Shown: positions 1-9,392, counted from the stretch's first letter. The stretch is 64,000 nt of DNA from Micromonospora zingiberis (GCF_004331455.1 NZ_SJJR01000003.1:1-64000), one strand, 5' to 3'. Notes: generated by a model not told the origin, from the sequence alone. Program-made: numbers and translations.

Positions 1-80
1 GGTTGATAGGCCGGAAATGTAAGCCCGGTAACGGGTTCAGTTGACCGGTACTAATAGGCCGAGGACTTGCTCACAAAGGT
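1..80 (+). rRNA. rrl: 23S ribosomal RNA, 3' end (partial)
   Basis: The window opens inside the extreme 3' end of 23S rRNA. The segment with GGTACTAATAGGCCGAGGAC is the conserved actinobacterial 23S terminus. The 5' part lies outside the window. The exact mature 3' end (about position 75-80) is estimated; the following ~90 bases are the 23S-5S spacer. Confidence 0.9.
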
Positions 81-170
81 TCTGCTCGCGTCCACTGTGT
101 AACTCACAACAAACAAATGATCCCGCCAGCTGTTTGGTTGGTGTGTGTGGTTGTTTGACATGTTGATAAG

Positions 171-288
171 GTTACGGCGGTCATGGCGGAGGGGAAACGC
201 CCGGTTACATTCCGAACCCGGAAGCTAAGCCCTCCAGCGCCGATGGTACTGCACTCGGGAGGGTGTGGGAGAGTAGGACACCGCCGGA
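171..288 (+). rRNA. rrf: 5S ribosomal RNA
   Basis: This is an approximately 117-nt 5S rRNA. It begins GTTACGGCGG and ends in the complementary CCGCCG, forming helix I. It contains the conserved internal segments TTCCGAACCCGGAAGCTAAG and GAGAGTAGGACACCGCCG. It sits about 90 bases after the 23S end, the usual 23S-5S order of an rRNA operon. The ends are set by the helix and are good to a few bases. Confidence 0.95.
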
Positions 289-300
289 CATTCTTCGATT

Positions 301-329
301 GAGGGCCACCCCTGACGGGGTGGCCCTCA
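301..329 (+). terminator. Intrinsic terminator of the rRNA operon
   Basis: A perfect 12-bp GC-rich stem (GAGGGCCACCCC and its complement) with a short loop lies about 12 bases after the 5S rRNA. It lacks a strong U-tract, which is common in high-GC actinomycetes. Its place directly after 5S supports its role in ending the rRNA transcript. The next ~200 bases hold no convincing gene. Confidence 0.8.
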
Positions 330-527
330 ACGCGTTTACCCCTGCTTTCTGAGCACAGCGCAGCTGCTTCCGCTGACGAACGATCAGGGCGCCCGGCGGC
401 TGAAGACGCGGATTGGCGTGGTGGCGACCGCGACGTGCACCAGCACCAGGACGGCGTCATCGGGAAGACCGACGTGCTGGTCGGCCGCCGGCCCACCGAT
501 TCCGGCCGGCGCACATCAAAGGCTCCG

Positions 528-1445
528 TCACGGAACGAGGATGACCTTGCCGCGGATGCGGCCGGACTCGGCGTCGCGGTGTATCGAGGCCAAGTCGGTG
601 AGCGGACGCGACGCGGTGACGTCGACCCGGACAACACCGGCGTCGACGAGCTTGACCAGCGCGGCGAGGTCGCTGGTGTCGTTGCGGGCCACGAAGTGCA
701 CTGCGGTGACCGGGGAGTCGGTGGGTACCTGGACCGGGACGGTGGCGGACACGACAACGCCACCCGGCCGAACCAACTGGACCAGAGTGGTGGCTTGTCG
801 TGCGCTGACCACGACGAGGTTGAGGATCGCGTCGACCGGTTCGTCCAAGGCGTCGGCGACGGGTGTGGTCGTGTAGTCGATGATCTGGTCGGCGCCGAGC
901 TGGCGGACCGCGTCGGTGCTGCGTGGGCTGGCCGTGGCGACGACATGTGCTCCGGCATGCTTGGCGAGTTGGACAGCGAATCCACCGACACCACCGCCGG
1001 CGCCGTTGACGAGAACCCGCTGCCCGGACGCGACGCGCGCGTGCTCGAACACCGCCTGCCAGGCGGTGACGCCAGCGACGGGGATGGCAGCGGCATGGGC
1101 GAGAGGGATGGCGGCGGGCGCGGCAACGAGGGTGTCCGCTGCGGCGGTGACATAGTTGGCCGCCGTGCCTTCGCCGCGACCGATGACCCGATCACCGACG
1201 GCCAGGGCCTGCACCGCGTCGCCGACCTCGACGACTGTGCCCGCAACCTCCGCACCGAGCGTGCACGGGAGGTCCAGCGGAAAGATGGCGCGCAGCAGCC
1301 CGCGGCGCAGCCCGATGTCCGACGGGTTGAACGAGGTGGCGGCGACCTGGATCAACACCTCGCCGTGGCCGGGTGCTGGGCGGGGAATGTATTCCTGGCG
1401 GATGACGGACGCGTCGCCGTACCGATGAATTCGCATGGCTTGCAT
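528..1445 (-). CDS. NADPH-dependent MDR-family oxidoreductase (quinone oxidoreductase-like)
   Basis: This 305-residue protein is a medium-chain dehydrogenase/reductase of the quinone-oxidoreductase type. It has an N-terminal GroES-like domain (motif LGAEVAGTVVEVGDAV near residues 63-78). A Rossmann domain follows, with the glycine-rich NADPH-binding motif NGAGGGVGG near residues 147-155. No structural-zinc cysteine cluster is seen, as expected for the zinc-free subgroup, which reduces quinones or enones in the cytosol. A second ATG three codons in (1436) is an alternative start. It is divergent from an AraC regulator 90 bases away, a common arrangement in which the regulator controls the reductase. 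The substrate cannot be read from the sequence. Confidence 0.88.
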   Translation of the reverse strand: MQAMRIHRYGDASVIRQEYIPRPAPGHGEVLIQVAATSFNPSDIGLRRGLLRAIFPLDLPCTLGAEVAGTVVEVGDAVQALAVGDRVIGRGEGTAANYVTAAADTLVAAPAAIPLAHAAAIPVAGVTAWQAVFEHARVASGQRVLVNGAGGGVGGFAVQLAKHAGAHVVATASPRSTDAVRQLGADQIIDYTTTPVADALDEPVDAILNLVVVSARQATTLVQLVRPGGVVVSATVPVQVPTDSPVTAVHFVARNDTSDLAALVKLVDAGVVRVDVTASRPLTDLASIHRDAESGRIRGKVILVP

Positions 1446-1535
1446 AAAGCGAACCTATGCCGTACGTCAAAGACGATCTATGCTTTGAAGTCGCGGATTC
1501 ATATCCGACCGTCTCCGCCGCGATACGGTAGGTCG

Positions 1536-2474
1536 GTGGACGTACTCAGCGACGTGATTACGGTCATGCGCACCGGCCAACCACGTTCGGCGCGGGTGGC
1601 ATGGCACGCACCCTGGGCGCAACAGTTCGCCTCCGTACCCGGAGCCGCCGGCTTCCAGATAGTCCTGCAGGGACCGTGCTGGCTCATCCTGCCGGGCACC
1701 GAGCCGGTGTCCCTGGCCGCCGGGGACGTGGTGTTCCGGCCCCACGGGCGGGGGCACACACTGGCGGACAACCCAGCGACCCCACCAGCCGTGCCAGTGT
1801 GCGACCCGAACGACCCGCAGGCGGTGCAGCGCTACGCCGCCGACACTGTCGGCACCCCGGCCACCACCGGTGCCCCAGCCACGGTGACGCTATGCGGTGC
1901 CTACGAACTCGATCCAAGTCGAGCCCATCCGCTGCTAGCCGACCTACCCGAACTCATCCACCTGCCGGCGCACCTCGGCAGGCACCCCGAACTGCGCGCC
2001 ACCGTGGACCTGCTCGCCGTCGAACTGGAACGACCCCGCCTCGGCACGGACGCCATCGTCCCCGCACTTCTCGACACACTGCTGCTCCACATCCTGCGCA
2101 GCTGGCTCGACCAACAGCCCACCTTCCCGATCGGCACCGGCTGGGCGGCAGCGCTCAACGATCCCATCACCGCCACCGCACTACAGGCCATCCACCGCGA
2201 CCCGGCGCGGCCGTGGACCGTCGCGGCGCTCGCTGCCGAAGCCGGACTGTCCCGGGCGCCGTTCGCCCGCCGGTTCACCACGCTGCTCGGTCAACCGCCG
2301 CTGACCTACCTGACCTGGTGGCGGATGACCATTGCGGCCCGGCTCCTCCAAGAATCCGACGCACCCCTGAGCGCCATCGCAGCCAAGGTCGGCTACACCT
2401 CCGAGTTCGCCTTTGCCAGCGCCTTCAAACGCCAGCACGGCACCCCGCCCGGCAGATACCGCCGCGGCAGGTAG
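1536..2474 (+). CDS. AraC-family transcriptional regulator with cupin sensor domain
   Basis: This 312-residue protein has an N-terminal cupin-like domain of the AraC_binding_2 type; FQIVLQGPCWLILPG and LAAGDVVFRPHGRGH are typical beta-barrel strands. Its last ~100 residues form the double helix-turn-helix AraC DNA-binding domain (VAALAAEAGLSRAPFARRF, then AIAAKVGYTSEFAFASAFKR). The reading frame stays open far upstream, but that stretch is antisense to the oxidoreductase. I chose GTG 1536 because the AraC homology starts there and it leaves room for a divergent promoter. It probably regulates the neighbouring oxidoreductase and itself; the inducer is unknown. Confidence 0.9.
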   Translation: MDVLSDVITVMRTGQPRSARVAWHAPWAQQFASVPGAAGFQIVLQGPCWLILPGTEPVSLAAGDVVFRPHGRGHTLADNPATPPAVPVCDPNDPQAVQRYAADTVGTPATTGAPATVTLCGAYELDPSRAHPLLADLPELIHLPAHLGRHPELRATVDLLAVELERPRLGTDAIVPALLDTLLLHILRSWLDQQPTFPIGTGWAAALNDPITATALQAIHRDPARPWTVAALAAEAGLSRAPFARRFTTLLGQPPLTYLTWWRMTIAARLLQESDAPLSAIAAKVGYTSEFAFASAFKRQHGTPPGRYRRGR

Positions 2475-2537
2475 ACGCCGATCCGCGCACCCGGTCTCAG
2501 GAACGACGCCGTCCGTCGACCAGACGAGCAGCAGCCG

Positions 2538-4352
2538 TCAGGACGGTTCCTTGGCGCAGATGAAGCGCGGCTCCGCGTCGTAGGTCCAGCTGAACTTCTC
2601 CCGCTTGACCACCTTGCTGTCCTTCTTGATGACCCGGAAGGCGTCCTGGGTGAAGCCCTGGCTGCCGTTGGCGGGGATGCAGCTGGGTCCGGGATCCAGG
2701 TAGACGGTCTTGGGCGAGGTGATGTTGCGGCGGGGACCGTACTCCGTCTTCACGCTGTCCCAGATCTTCGTGCTCCAGATGGAGACGGTGACCGAGTTGG
2801 CGCTGTACGAAGTGTCGATCAGGACGCCGTACTCGGTGTTGTTGCGGAACTTGAAGTCGAGGTTCGGCCAGAAGATGGTCGACTCGATGACCGCCGGGTA
2901 GCGGCTGAAGTAGTACGAGTGCGGCTTGTGCTCGACGTCCTCCAGCCCCGCGTAGTACGTCGCGTTGAACAGCGTCGTGGTGAACTGCGAGGTGCCGCCG
3001 CCGACCCCCGGCACCAGCTTGCCGTCCAGGATGACCGGGGCATCCCGGTAACCCTGTGCGTACCCGCGTTCTCCGGTGTGACCGTTGAGCGAGAACGTCT
3101 CGCCGGGCAGTACCACCGTGCCGTCCACGTGCCGGGCGATCGTCACGATGTTCTGGCTGCGCGCTGACGACAGCCCGCCGGTGAAGTTCGTGGTGAAGGA
3201 GGAAACCTTCTCCTTGATCCCGAGCCCGGCGAGCTTCTCCGTGGTGAGCTTCGGCGCGACCGGCTTCAGCTCGGCGGAGATCGTACGGTCGTCGGTGCGG
3301 GGCAGCACGGCCAGCAGTTCGTCGCCGAGCGCGCTGACGTCCACCTGTTGCCCCGAACGCCCGTCGACCATCTTCGGCTTGCCGCCGGAAATGCTCATCG
3401 TGGCGTTCTTCGGCGCCACCTCGACCGCGTCGAGCCGGTCGCCGAGAGCGGACCGGAGCTGCTTGACGTCCACGCTGGGGGTGAGCTTGCCGGCCTTGTC
3501 AGCCTTGAACCGGAGGCCCTTGGCGATCGCCTGCGGGGGAATGTTCACCGAACCCCGGTCGGTGGTCAGCTTGATCGGCTTCGCCACCGCCGGCTTGGCC
3601 AACTCCTCGACCATGCGGTCCACCTCCTCGGCGGAGGTGGCGGGGTGGTTCTCCACCAGCGGTACGGTCACCGGCTCTCCGCGCAGCCAGCCCTCCTTGA
3701 CCACCTGGGCCGAGTGTTCGGTGTCGATGGCCAGGCTCGGCTTGGGGTAGCGGACCTTCGGCGTGGTGCCGGCGAAGGTGATGGCCGGCATGGTCATCTT
3801 GCGGCCCTGCTTGCCGACGAGCTTCTTCAGCTCGGTCTCCAGCTTCGGCACGTCGACGGAGACCACCGGCTCGATCTCGCGGGAGCCGACCAGCCGGTCC
3901 ACGGCGTGCGCCTGGGCTGCCGCCGCGGCGGCGATGGTGGCGTCCACGTCGACGGTGAGCCCGACCTCGGCCGGGGTGATCTGGGCGGTCCGTTCGCCCA
4001 CCCGTACCTCGATCGGAGCGGCCAACTCGGCCGCCCGGCGGTCCAACTGTGCCTGCAACTCCCGCGCCGCGTCCGTCCGGCTGCGTCCGCCGAGCTCGGT
4101 GCCGAGCACGCTGGTGCCTCGCGGCACGTCCCCGACGTACGCGTAGACGGCCACGGCGCCGACCGAGGCGAGTACGGTGGTGGCCACCCCGGCGGCGACC
4201 AGAATGCGGACCCGGCGGGAGCGGTTTGGTCCGCCCTGCGGGGCGACCGGTGCGGGACGCTCCGGTTCCTCGACAGGCCAACTGACCGCTGTCACCTGGA
4301 CCGTGGGTCGGTCATCGTCAGCGGGCGGACGGTTCTCGCCGTACAACGTCAC
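2538..4352 (-). CDS. VanW family protein with peptidoglycan-binding-like repeats, membrane anchored
   Basis: This 604-residue protein has a proline-rich cytoplasmic N-terminus and one transmembrane helix near residues 48-74. Two repeats resembling the PG_binding_4/YoaR domain follow (containing EVGLTVDVDATI and PQAIAKGLRFKADK). The VanW domain is C-terminal, near residues 415-545 (TIARHVDGTVVLPGETFSLN, GVGGGTSQFTTTLFNATYYA). VanW proteins occur in some vancomycin-resistance clusters but their biochemical role is unsettled; most actinomycete copies are general envelope proteins. GTG 4352 was chosen because GAAGAGG lies 5 bases upstream; a longer frame to 4409 lacks such support. No vanHAX genes are nearby, so resistance should not be inferred. 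Confidence 0.9.
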   Translation of the reverse strand: MTLYGENRPPADDDRPTVQVTAVSWPVEEPERPAPVAPQGGPNRSRRVRILVAAGVATTVLASVGAVAVYAYVGDVPRGTSVLGTELGGRSRTDAARELQAQLDRRAAELAAPIEVRVGERTAQITPAEVGLTVDVDATIAAAAAAQAHAVDRLVGSREIEPVVSVDVPKLETELKKLVGKQGRKMTMPAITFAGTTPKVRYPKPSLAIDTEHSAQVVKEGWLRGEPVTVPLVENHPATSAEEVDRMVEELAKPAVAKPIKLTTDRGSVNIPPQAIAKGLRFKADKAGKLTPSVDVKQLRSALGDRLDAVEVAPKNATMSISGGKPKMVDGRSGQQVDVSALGDELLAVLPRTDDRTISAELKPVAPKLTTEKLAGLGIKEKVSSFTTNFTGGLSSARSQNIVTIARHVDGTVVLPGETFSLNGHTGERGYAQGYRDAPVILDGKLVPGVGGGTSQFTTTLFNATYYAGLEDVEHKPHSYYFSRYPAVIESTIFWPNLDFKFRNNTEYGVLIDTSYSANSVTVSIWSTKIWDSVKTEYGPRRNITSPKTVYLDPGPSCIPANGSQGFTQDAFRVIKKDSKVVKREKFSWTYDAEPRFICAKEPS

Positions 4353-4532
4353 AGCTACCTCTTCGGAAAAGGCCGTGGGTGAAGCCGGGAGCCCCCACCC
4401 CGGGAGCAACTACGGTAGCCAACGTGGCGGCCAGCGGGGAGCCTGAGTGCCGGCCGATTCGCCACCGACACCGGTTTACTGCGTCACGGCTGCCCGCCAA
4501 TCACGGTGAGTAGCCCCTGAATGTCCGGGCAG

Positions 4533-5873
4533 TCAGCGGCGGCTCGGCCGAAAGACCAGCCAGGCCATCACCGTGGCGGTCGCGGCAGCGGCGAGCAGCG
4601 CGCAGGACAGCACTCCGGTGACGGTGCGTGGCGCGATGAGCGTAGCGCCCGCGGCCAGGCCGGCCGTGGCCACCCACAGCGGTGCGGCCGGCCACCGGGC
4701 ACCGGTCGCCACCCGGTCGTTGACCAGGATGAACACCACCGCGTAGAGGGCGCCGGTGGCGGCGAACAGCGGCGCCGTGTCGGCCAGGTGCAGGTAGTCG
4801 GCGCCGCCAGCGAGTCGGAACGCCAACTCGCCGCCGACGGTGGCGGCGGCGACGAGAACCGTGCCGCAGGCCATGATCAACGCCAGTGCGACCAGGCGGG
4901 CGCGGCGATCGCCCCGGGCCAGCCGGGGCAGGACCAGCAGCGTGACGACCTGCGGGGCCCACAGCGCACCCTTGGTGAGTACCGCGCCGACCGCGTACGC
5001 CCCGGAGGCGGCGGCGGGCAGCAGTTGGCGGGCGAGGATCAGGTCGGCGTACGAGATGGTGAGCATCGCCAGCGTCGCCGCGCAGGCGGTCGTCACCTGC
5101 CGGGCGCCGAGCCGCCGTGGCACCGCCCCGCCCACCCCGGCGGAGCCCGGCTCGCCTCTCCCCGACCCGGTCGTCACCGCCCCCGGTGCGGGGGCCGACG
5201 GTGCGGGGGCCCCTGGTGCGGCGGCCGGCGGTGCGGCGCCCAGGGTGGCGGCGGCCGACGGCGTGGCGGCTGACGGGGTGGGGGGCGGCGGGGTGGCGAG
5301 GCGGGCCAGGATCGGCAGGGCGAGCAGGCCGGTGACCGTCGTCAACAGCAGGCAGGTGACCGGCCCTCGGCCGAGCAGGAGGCCGACGACCAGGCCGCCG
5401 TACCGCCCGGCGGCCAACACGGTCATCGCGACGGCGAGCCGCAGGAAACGTTGGTCGCCCTGCAACTCGCCGAGCCACCGGCCGGCCAGCACGGTGACGA
5501 ACGTGGTGGCCGCGAGCAGCAGGGTCAGCGGGGCCGGCAGCCGAAGCAGCGCCGTCAGCAGCGGTGCGGTGACGAGGGCGATCGCCCCGGTCAGCGCCGC
5601 GGTGCGCAGCCCGAGCCGGGCGGCCCCACCGCCACCCCAGCGGGCCCGGTGCGCGGCCACCGCGATCTGTAGCCCGAAGCCGGGTACCGCGGCTATCGCG
5701 CCCAGCGCGAGGACAGTGGCCAGCGCGCCCAGGTCGGCGGCGGTGAGCCGGCGGGCGCCCAGCACCGGGACGACGTACGCCAGCGCGTTGGTCACCAGCG
5801 TGGCGAGGGTGACGGCGGCACCGGCCGCGCCGAGCCGAACCCTGCTGGTGTCGCTGCCCGTCGTCTGCGTCAT
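4533..5873 (-). CDS. Polysaccharide flippase-like multi-pass membrane protein
   Basis: This 446-residue very hydrophobic protein has about 12 predicted helices. The N-terminal half, with the LGARRLTAADLGALATVLAL pattern (a new layer starting with an [A/L]TAxDLG motif), resembles Wzx-type polysaccharide exporters of the MATE/MurJ superfamily. An Ala/Pro-rich loop (about residues 215-265) splits the two helix bundles. Such proteins translocate lipid-linked sugars across the membrane. The start ATG 5873 gives the first helix a normal position. It is divergent from an FkbM methyltransferase, and larger envelope-glycan genes follow, which supports a cell-surface polysaccharide role. The family call rests on topology and the N-terminal motif only. 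Confidence 0.65.
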   Translation of the reverse strand: MTQTTGSDTSRVRLGAAGAAVTLATLVTNALAYVVPVLGARRLTAADLGALATVLALGAIAAVPGFGLQIAVAAHRARWGGGGAARLGLRTAALTGAIALVTAPLLTALLRLPAPLTLLLAATTFVTVLAGRWLGELQGDQRFLRLAVAMTVLAAGRYGGLVVGLLLGRGPVTCLLLTTVTGLLALPILARLATPPPPTPSAATPSAAATLGAAPPAAAPGAPAPSAPAPGAVTTGSGRGEPGSAGVGGAVPRRLGARQVTTACAATLAMLTISYADLILARQLLPAAASGAYAVGAVLTKGALWAPQVVTLLVLPRLARGDRRARLVALALIMACGTVLVAAATVGGELAFRLAGGADYLHLADTAPLFAATGALYAVVFILVNDRVATGARWPAAPLWVATAGLAAGATLIAPRTVTGVLSCALLAAAATATVMAWLVFRPSRR

Positions 5874-6029
5874 GCCACTCCGCGTCTGCCGGCCGCCCGC
5901 GCGCCCGGCCGGCGGATCCCGTCGGGAGGCGGCCCGACCGGCAAGACGGTACCGGCCGGTAGACCGTCCGGACAGCCCCACGCCGTGACCCCTGCCCACC
6001 GGGCGCGCGAGCGTCTAGTGTGCTGCCCC

Positions 6030-6785
6030 ATGGCGTCGACGAAGCTGGCCCCCGCAGCAACCTCCGGCCTGGCGGCCATGCTCCCCGAGCGGCTGCTCGG
6101 GGCGGCGATCCGCCGCGCGTACCCTCGGGTCGAGCCGGAGCTGGCCCGGCTGACCGAGTTCGTTCCCTCCGGCGGTACCGCGGTGGACGTGGGCGCGTGG
6201 TACGGCCCGTGGACCGCCCGGCTGCTCCGCCGGGCCGAGCGGGTGGTCGCGGTGGAGCCGACCGCAGCGCTGGCCGGGCAACTGCGCTCGGCCTTCCCCA
6301 CCGTCGAGGTGGTCGAGGCGGCGATCTCCGACCATGCCGGCGAGGCCACGCTCTACCTGCCCGAAGGGGGCGCGATCGTCGGCACCTCGTCGCTGGAGGA
6401 TCCGACGCAGGGCGTGCCCGTGTCGGTACGACGGATCACGCTCGACTCGCTCGATCTCACCGACGTACGGTTCGTCAAGCTCGACATCGAGGGTCACGAG
6501 CTGCCCGCCCTGCGTGGCGCGGCGCAGACCGTCCAGCGTGACCGCCCGGTGCTGTTGGTCGAGGTGGAGGAACGAATCCAGCCGGTGGAGCCGCTGCTGG
6601 ATCTGCTGACCGGCTGGGGCTATCGCGGGTACGTGCTGCCCGGCCGCGAGTGGGTGCCGCTGGCCGACTTCGACCTCGGCGGGCACCAGCGGGAGGCGAT
6701 CGTACGGGTCGGCCAGAGCTTCGCCCGCCGGGTCGTCTGGCCCCGCCCCCGGTACGTCAACTCGGTGCTGTTCCGCCCCGAGTGA
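6030..6785 (+). CDS. FkbM family SAM-dependent methyltransferase
   Basis: This 251-residue protein has the class I methyltransferase fold. Motif I is GTAVDVGAWYGPWTARLL (near residue 50), followed by the acidic end of strand 2 (VVAVEPT). The FkbM signature VRFVKLDIEGHELPALRGA is near residue 150. FkbM enzymes O-methylate sugars or polyketides; in glycan loci they methylate surface saccharides. ATG 6030 was chosen, without a strong ribosome-binding site. The gene ends 10 bases before the stop of the convergent GT-C-like membrane protein, and its upstream neighbour is a divergent flippase. The sugar substrate is unknown. Confidence 0.85.
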   Translation: MASTKLAPAATSGLAAMLPERLLGAAIRRAYPRVEPELARLTEFVPSGGTAVDVGAWYGPWTARLLRRAERVVAVEPTAALAGQLRSAFPTVEVVEAAISDHAGEATLYLPEGGAIVGTSSLEDPTQGVPVSVRRITLDSLDLTDVRFVKLDIEGHELPALRGAAQTVQRDRPVLLVEVEERIQPVEPLLDLLTGWGYRGYVLPGREWVPLADFDLGGHQREAIVRVGQSFARRVVWPRPRYVNSVLFRPE

Positions 6786-6795
6786 GAGGGCGCGG

Positions 6796-9246
6796 CTACT
6801 CGGGTTTCGGCGCCGGCTCGCCGATCGCGATCTCGTTGGTGCAGAGCGACACCTCGCCGCTCGTCACGGTCAACTCCACCGTGTCCCCGCCGCCGACGAT
6901 GCGGAAGAAGCGCTGGTTCAAACCCTTCCGGACGGGGAACTCGGCCACCCCGTCGCCGAGCCGCAGCCTCGCCGTGCCGTCCGCCGAGCTGAGGTAGCCG
7001 ATCCGGACCACCCAGTGCCACTGGAAGCGCGGTTCGTTCAGCGGCATCCGCACGGTCTGCCCGGTGCTGACCAGGTAGCCGCAGCCCTCCTGTGGCCCGG
7101 GCTGGATGGTGCTGCCGACGATCGTGGCCACCTGCACGCGGCCCAGACCGTCGAGCACCGACGCGTTGTCAGTCTCGTCCACGAAGGTGGGCCGGGTACC
7201 GAAGGCACGAAAGAACCGGGACTGGAGGTTGTACGGCGAGGACAGGCGGGGTACGACGTTGTCCGGCACCGGGGCGTCGAAGAAGACGGTGTCCGGCGGC
7301 GCGCTGGCGATCTCGATCCGCACGGTTTCGATGTAGGACCGGCCGGACTTCGCCGCCCATTCGTCGCCGTACCGGGACGTGGTCCACACCGTGCCCAGAC
7401 AGACCGCCACGAGGACGAGGACGAGGACGACGTTCACCGCCTCCCGGTACCGCTCGGGGATCGGGCCGAGCAGCCCCGACGTCGGCGGCTCGTCCGGCCC
7501 GGACGCTGCACCCCCGGCCGTCCGGTCCGACTCCGGCCGGTCGGCCCCGGGCTGCGGCTGGCCCGATCCGAACTCCGGCTGGCCCGGCCCGGACTGTGAC
7601 TGGCCCGGCTTCGAGAGTGCCTGCCCGGCGTCGGGGGGCGTCGCGGCCGTCGCCGGTGCCGCGACAGGCCCGGGCACCGGACCGGCGGCCTGGTGCGGAT
7701 CGGGCTCCGGCAGTGGACGGGCGGCCTGGTGCGGATCGGGCTCCGGCAGTGGACGGGCGTCCTGGTGGGGGTCGGGCTCCGGTGACGGGTCGGGCTCCGG
7801 GTCGACGGGGGCCTCGGCGTGGATGACGCCCCGGCGGGAGGTCACCAGCGCCGGTCGGACGGCAGGTACCGGGGCGGCCACCGGCTGCGCCGGAACCGGC
7901 GACGGCGACGCCTCGCCGACCGGCTCCCGGGGAGTCCCCGGGACCGCTGGTTCGGTGTGCGCGGTCGAGGACTCGACCGGCGGAGCCGACTCTGCCCCGT
8001 CGAGGGTGCCAGGTCGCCCGCCGATGGCAGGTGCCCCGTCGGTGGTGGACGGCTCGGTGGTGGGTGGCTCGATGGTGGGTGGTTCGGTCGCGCCGGTGGC
8101 CCGGGCCAGCCCGGCCACGGCGACGCCCAGACAGATCGCCGCGACCACGACGACGTCGCTGACGTACCGGGGGACGCCACCGGCGACCCCGCTGAAGGCC
8201 GAACCGAGCCGGGTCGCGGCCAGCATTCCCGCCACCATGACCAGGTAGGCCGCGAGCAGCAGCCAGGCCCGGCCGGCCCGACGGCGACGGCGTACGGTCG
8301 CCGCGACCACGACGGCGACGATCAACCAGCCCACCCAGGTGCCCAGTTGCGGCGGTGCGGCGACGGGCGCGCCGTCGCCGGCCCCGAGCCACTGCCATGG
8401 TCCGCCCACCAGACCGGGCACCACTGTGGAGCCGAACATCTGCGTCAGGAAGGAGAACACCTCGCCGGCTGATTCGGGCCGACGCAGCGAGGACTCCGAG
8501 CCGCTCAGGTACGCCGCCAGGAAACCGAGGGACAGTACGGTCAGCACCAGCCAGGACGGCCACCAACGACGGATCGTGGTCCAGATGGTGCGTACCGGGC
8601 CGCCGTCGGCGTAGCAGGCGGCGGTCAGCAGGAAGACCAGCGGCACGATCAGGATCGCCTTCTCGAAGAAGAAGACGCCGAGCAGGACGGACAGCGCCAG
8701 GGTCACCAGGTGTCGCTTGCGTCGGGTCTGCACGTAGCCGACCTGCGCGGCGACCGCGAGCACCATGGCGATCTGCATCGGCAGCATGTTGACGCCGACG
8801 GCCCACCAGGAGGTCGCCTCCAGGGTCAGCGGGCTGAACAGCAGCAGGCCGAGGGGCAGGAGCAGCAGCGCGGAGGGCGTGAGCAGCCGGCGCAGCAGCC
8901 GGAAGAAGGTGATCCCGAGGATCGCCTGGCCGATCGCCATGAGCAGCACGTACGGCCAGTAGGCCAGGCCCACGTACTCGGTGACCAGCCAGATGAGCAG
9001 CCGCCCGCCGGGCATGAGGTGGTTGTTGTAGAGCGTGAACAGGTGCTCCACGGTCAGCTCGGACTCCGCCGCCTGGGTGATCAGCACGTAGTCGTCGGCG
9101 GCCAGGAAACCGCGGGACGCCACCTGGGCCCGCCACAGCACACTGAGTGCGATCATGGCCAGCGCCGCCGTGCCGATCCGGTCGCTGCTCAGCCAGCCGC
9201 CGACCCGACCCGGTGCCGTCGGCACGCCTGCCCCCGTCGATGCCAT
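6796..9246 (-). CDS. Large multi-pass membrane protein, GT-C glycosyltransferase-like, with a long Pro-rich loop
   Basis: This 816-residue protein has three parts. Residues 1 to ~385 form a polytopic membrane domain of about ten helices. An acidic pair follows helix 1 (FLAADDYVL), resembling the DD/DE motif in the first extracellular loop of GT-C glycosyltransferases. Residues ~385-595 are a low-complexity Pro/Glu/Thr/Gln-rich segment with 12-residue repeats of the PEPDPHQAARPL type. One more helix (about 603-622) and a ~190-residue C-terminal domain follow, presumably extracellular. I do not recognise a named family. The neighbours suggest a role in building or exporting a surface glycan, which is inference. 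It is divergent from the Rv0226c-like gene. Confidence 0.75.
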   Translation of the reverse strand: MASTGAGVPTAPGRVGGWLSSDRIGTAALAMIALSVLWRAQVASRGFLAADDYVLITQAAESELTVEHLFTLYNNHLMPGGRLLIWLVTEYVGLAYWPYVLLMAIGQAILGITFFRLLRRLLTPSALLLLPLGLLLFSPLTLEATSWWAVGVNMLPMQIAMVLAVAAQVGYVQTRRKRHLVTLALSVLLGVFFFEKAILIVPLVFLLTAACYADGGPVRTIWTTIRRWWPSWLVLTVLSLGFLAAYLSGSESSLRRPESAGEVFSFLTQMFGSTVVPGLVGGPWQWLGAGDGAPVAAPPQLGTWVGWLIVAVVVAATVRRRRRAGRAWLLLAAYLVMVAGMLAATRLGSAFSGVAGGVPRYVSDVVVVAAICLGVAVAGLARATGATEPPTIEPPTTEPSTTDGAPAIGGRPGTLDGAESAPPVESSTAHTEPAVPGTPREPVGEASPSPVPAQPVAAPVPAVRPALVTSRRGVIHAEAPVDPEPDPSPEPDPHQDARPLPEPDPHQAARPLPEPDPHQAAGPVPGPVAAPATAATPPDAGQALSKPGQSQSGPGQPEFGSGQPQPGADRPESDRTAGGAASGPDEPPTSGLLGPIPERYREAVNVVLVLVLVAVCLGTVWTTSRYGDEWAAKSGRSYIETVRIEIASAPPDTVFFDAPVPDNVVPRLSSPYNLQSRFFRAFGTRPTFVDETDNASVLDGLGRVQVATIVGSTIQPGPQEGCGYLVSTGQTVRMPLNEPRFQWHWVVRIGYLSSADGTARLRLGDGVAEFPVRKGLNQRFFRIVGGGDTVELTVTSGEVSLCTNEIAIGEPAPKPE
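7684..7790. repeat. 36-bp tandem coding repeat in the GT-C-like gene
   Basis: Two nearly perfect copies and a third diverged copy of a 36-bp unit lie here. In the minus-strand frame each encodes 12 residues (PEPDPHQAARPL). A second shorter Pro/Thr/Glu repeat lies at about 8039-8090. Such in-frame repeats make a disordered, length-variable linker. Confidence 0.85.
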
Positions 9247-9392
9247 GGCGGGAAGACTGCCACACCACGCGCCACGCCTCCCATCAGGTCAACGGATGGT
9301 TCGACCGCCGCAGAGCCGGGCGGAAACGGCCGCGTACAGTGGCCGCCACCTGCGCGGCCGGTCGCCGCGCACCGGCGAGGCGAGGTCGACGG

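Noticed and set aside
350..527. Possible gene remnant between the rRNA terminator and the oxidoreductase
   Set aside because: A minus-strand frame reads a short hydrophobic stretch (DAVLVLVHVAVATTPIRVFS) but has no start, no family match I can recognise, and stops on both sides.
435..1535. N-terminal extension of the AraC regulator frame
   Set aside because: It is antisense to the oxidoreductase gene and has no regulator-like features; the cupin domain begins after GTG 1536.
2538..4352. Vancomycin resistance determinant
   Set aside because: Only a VanW-domain protein is present; vanH, vanA-type ligase, vanX and a two-component system are absent.
7684..7790. CRISPR-like array
   Set aside because: The 36-bp repeats are directly adjacent without spacers, are in frame, and encode a Pro-rich linker.
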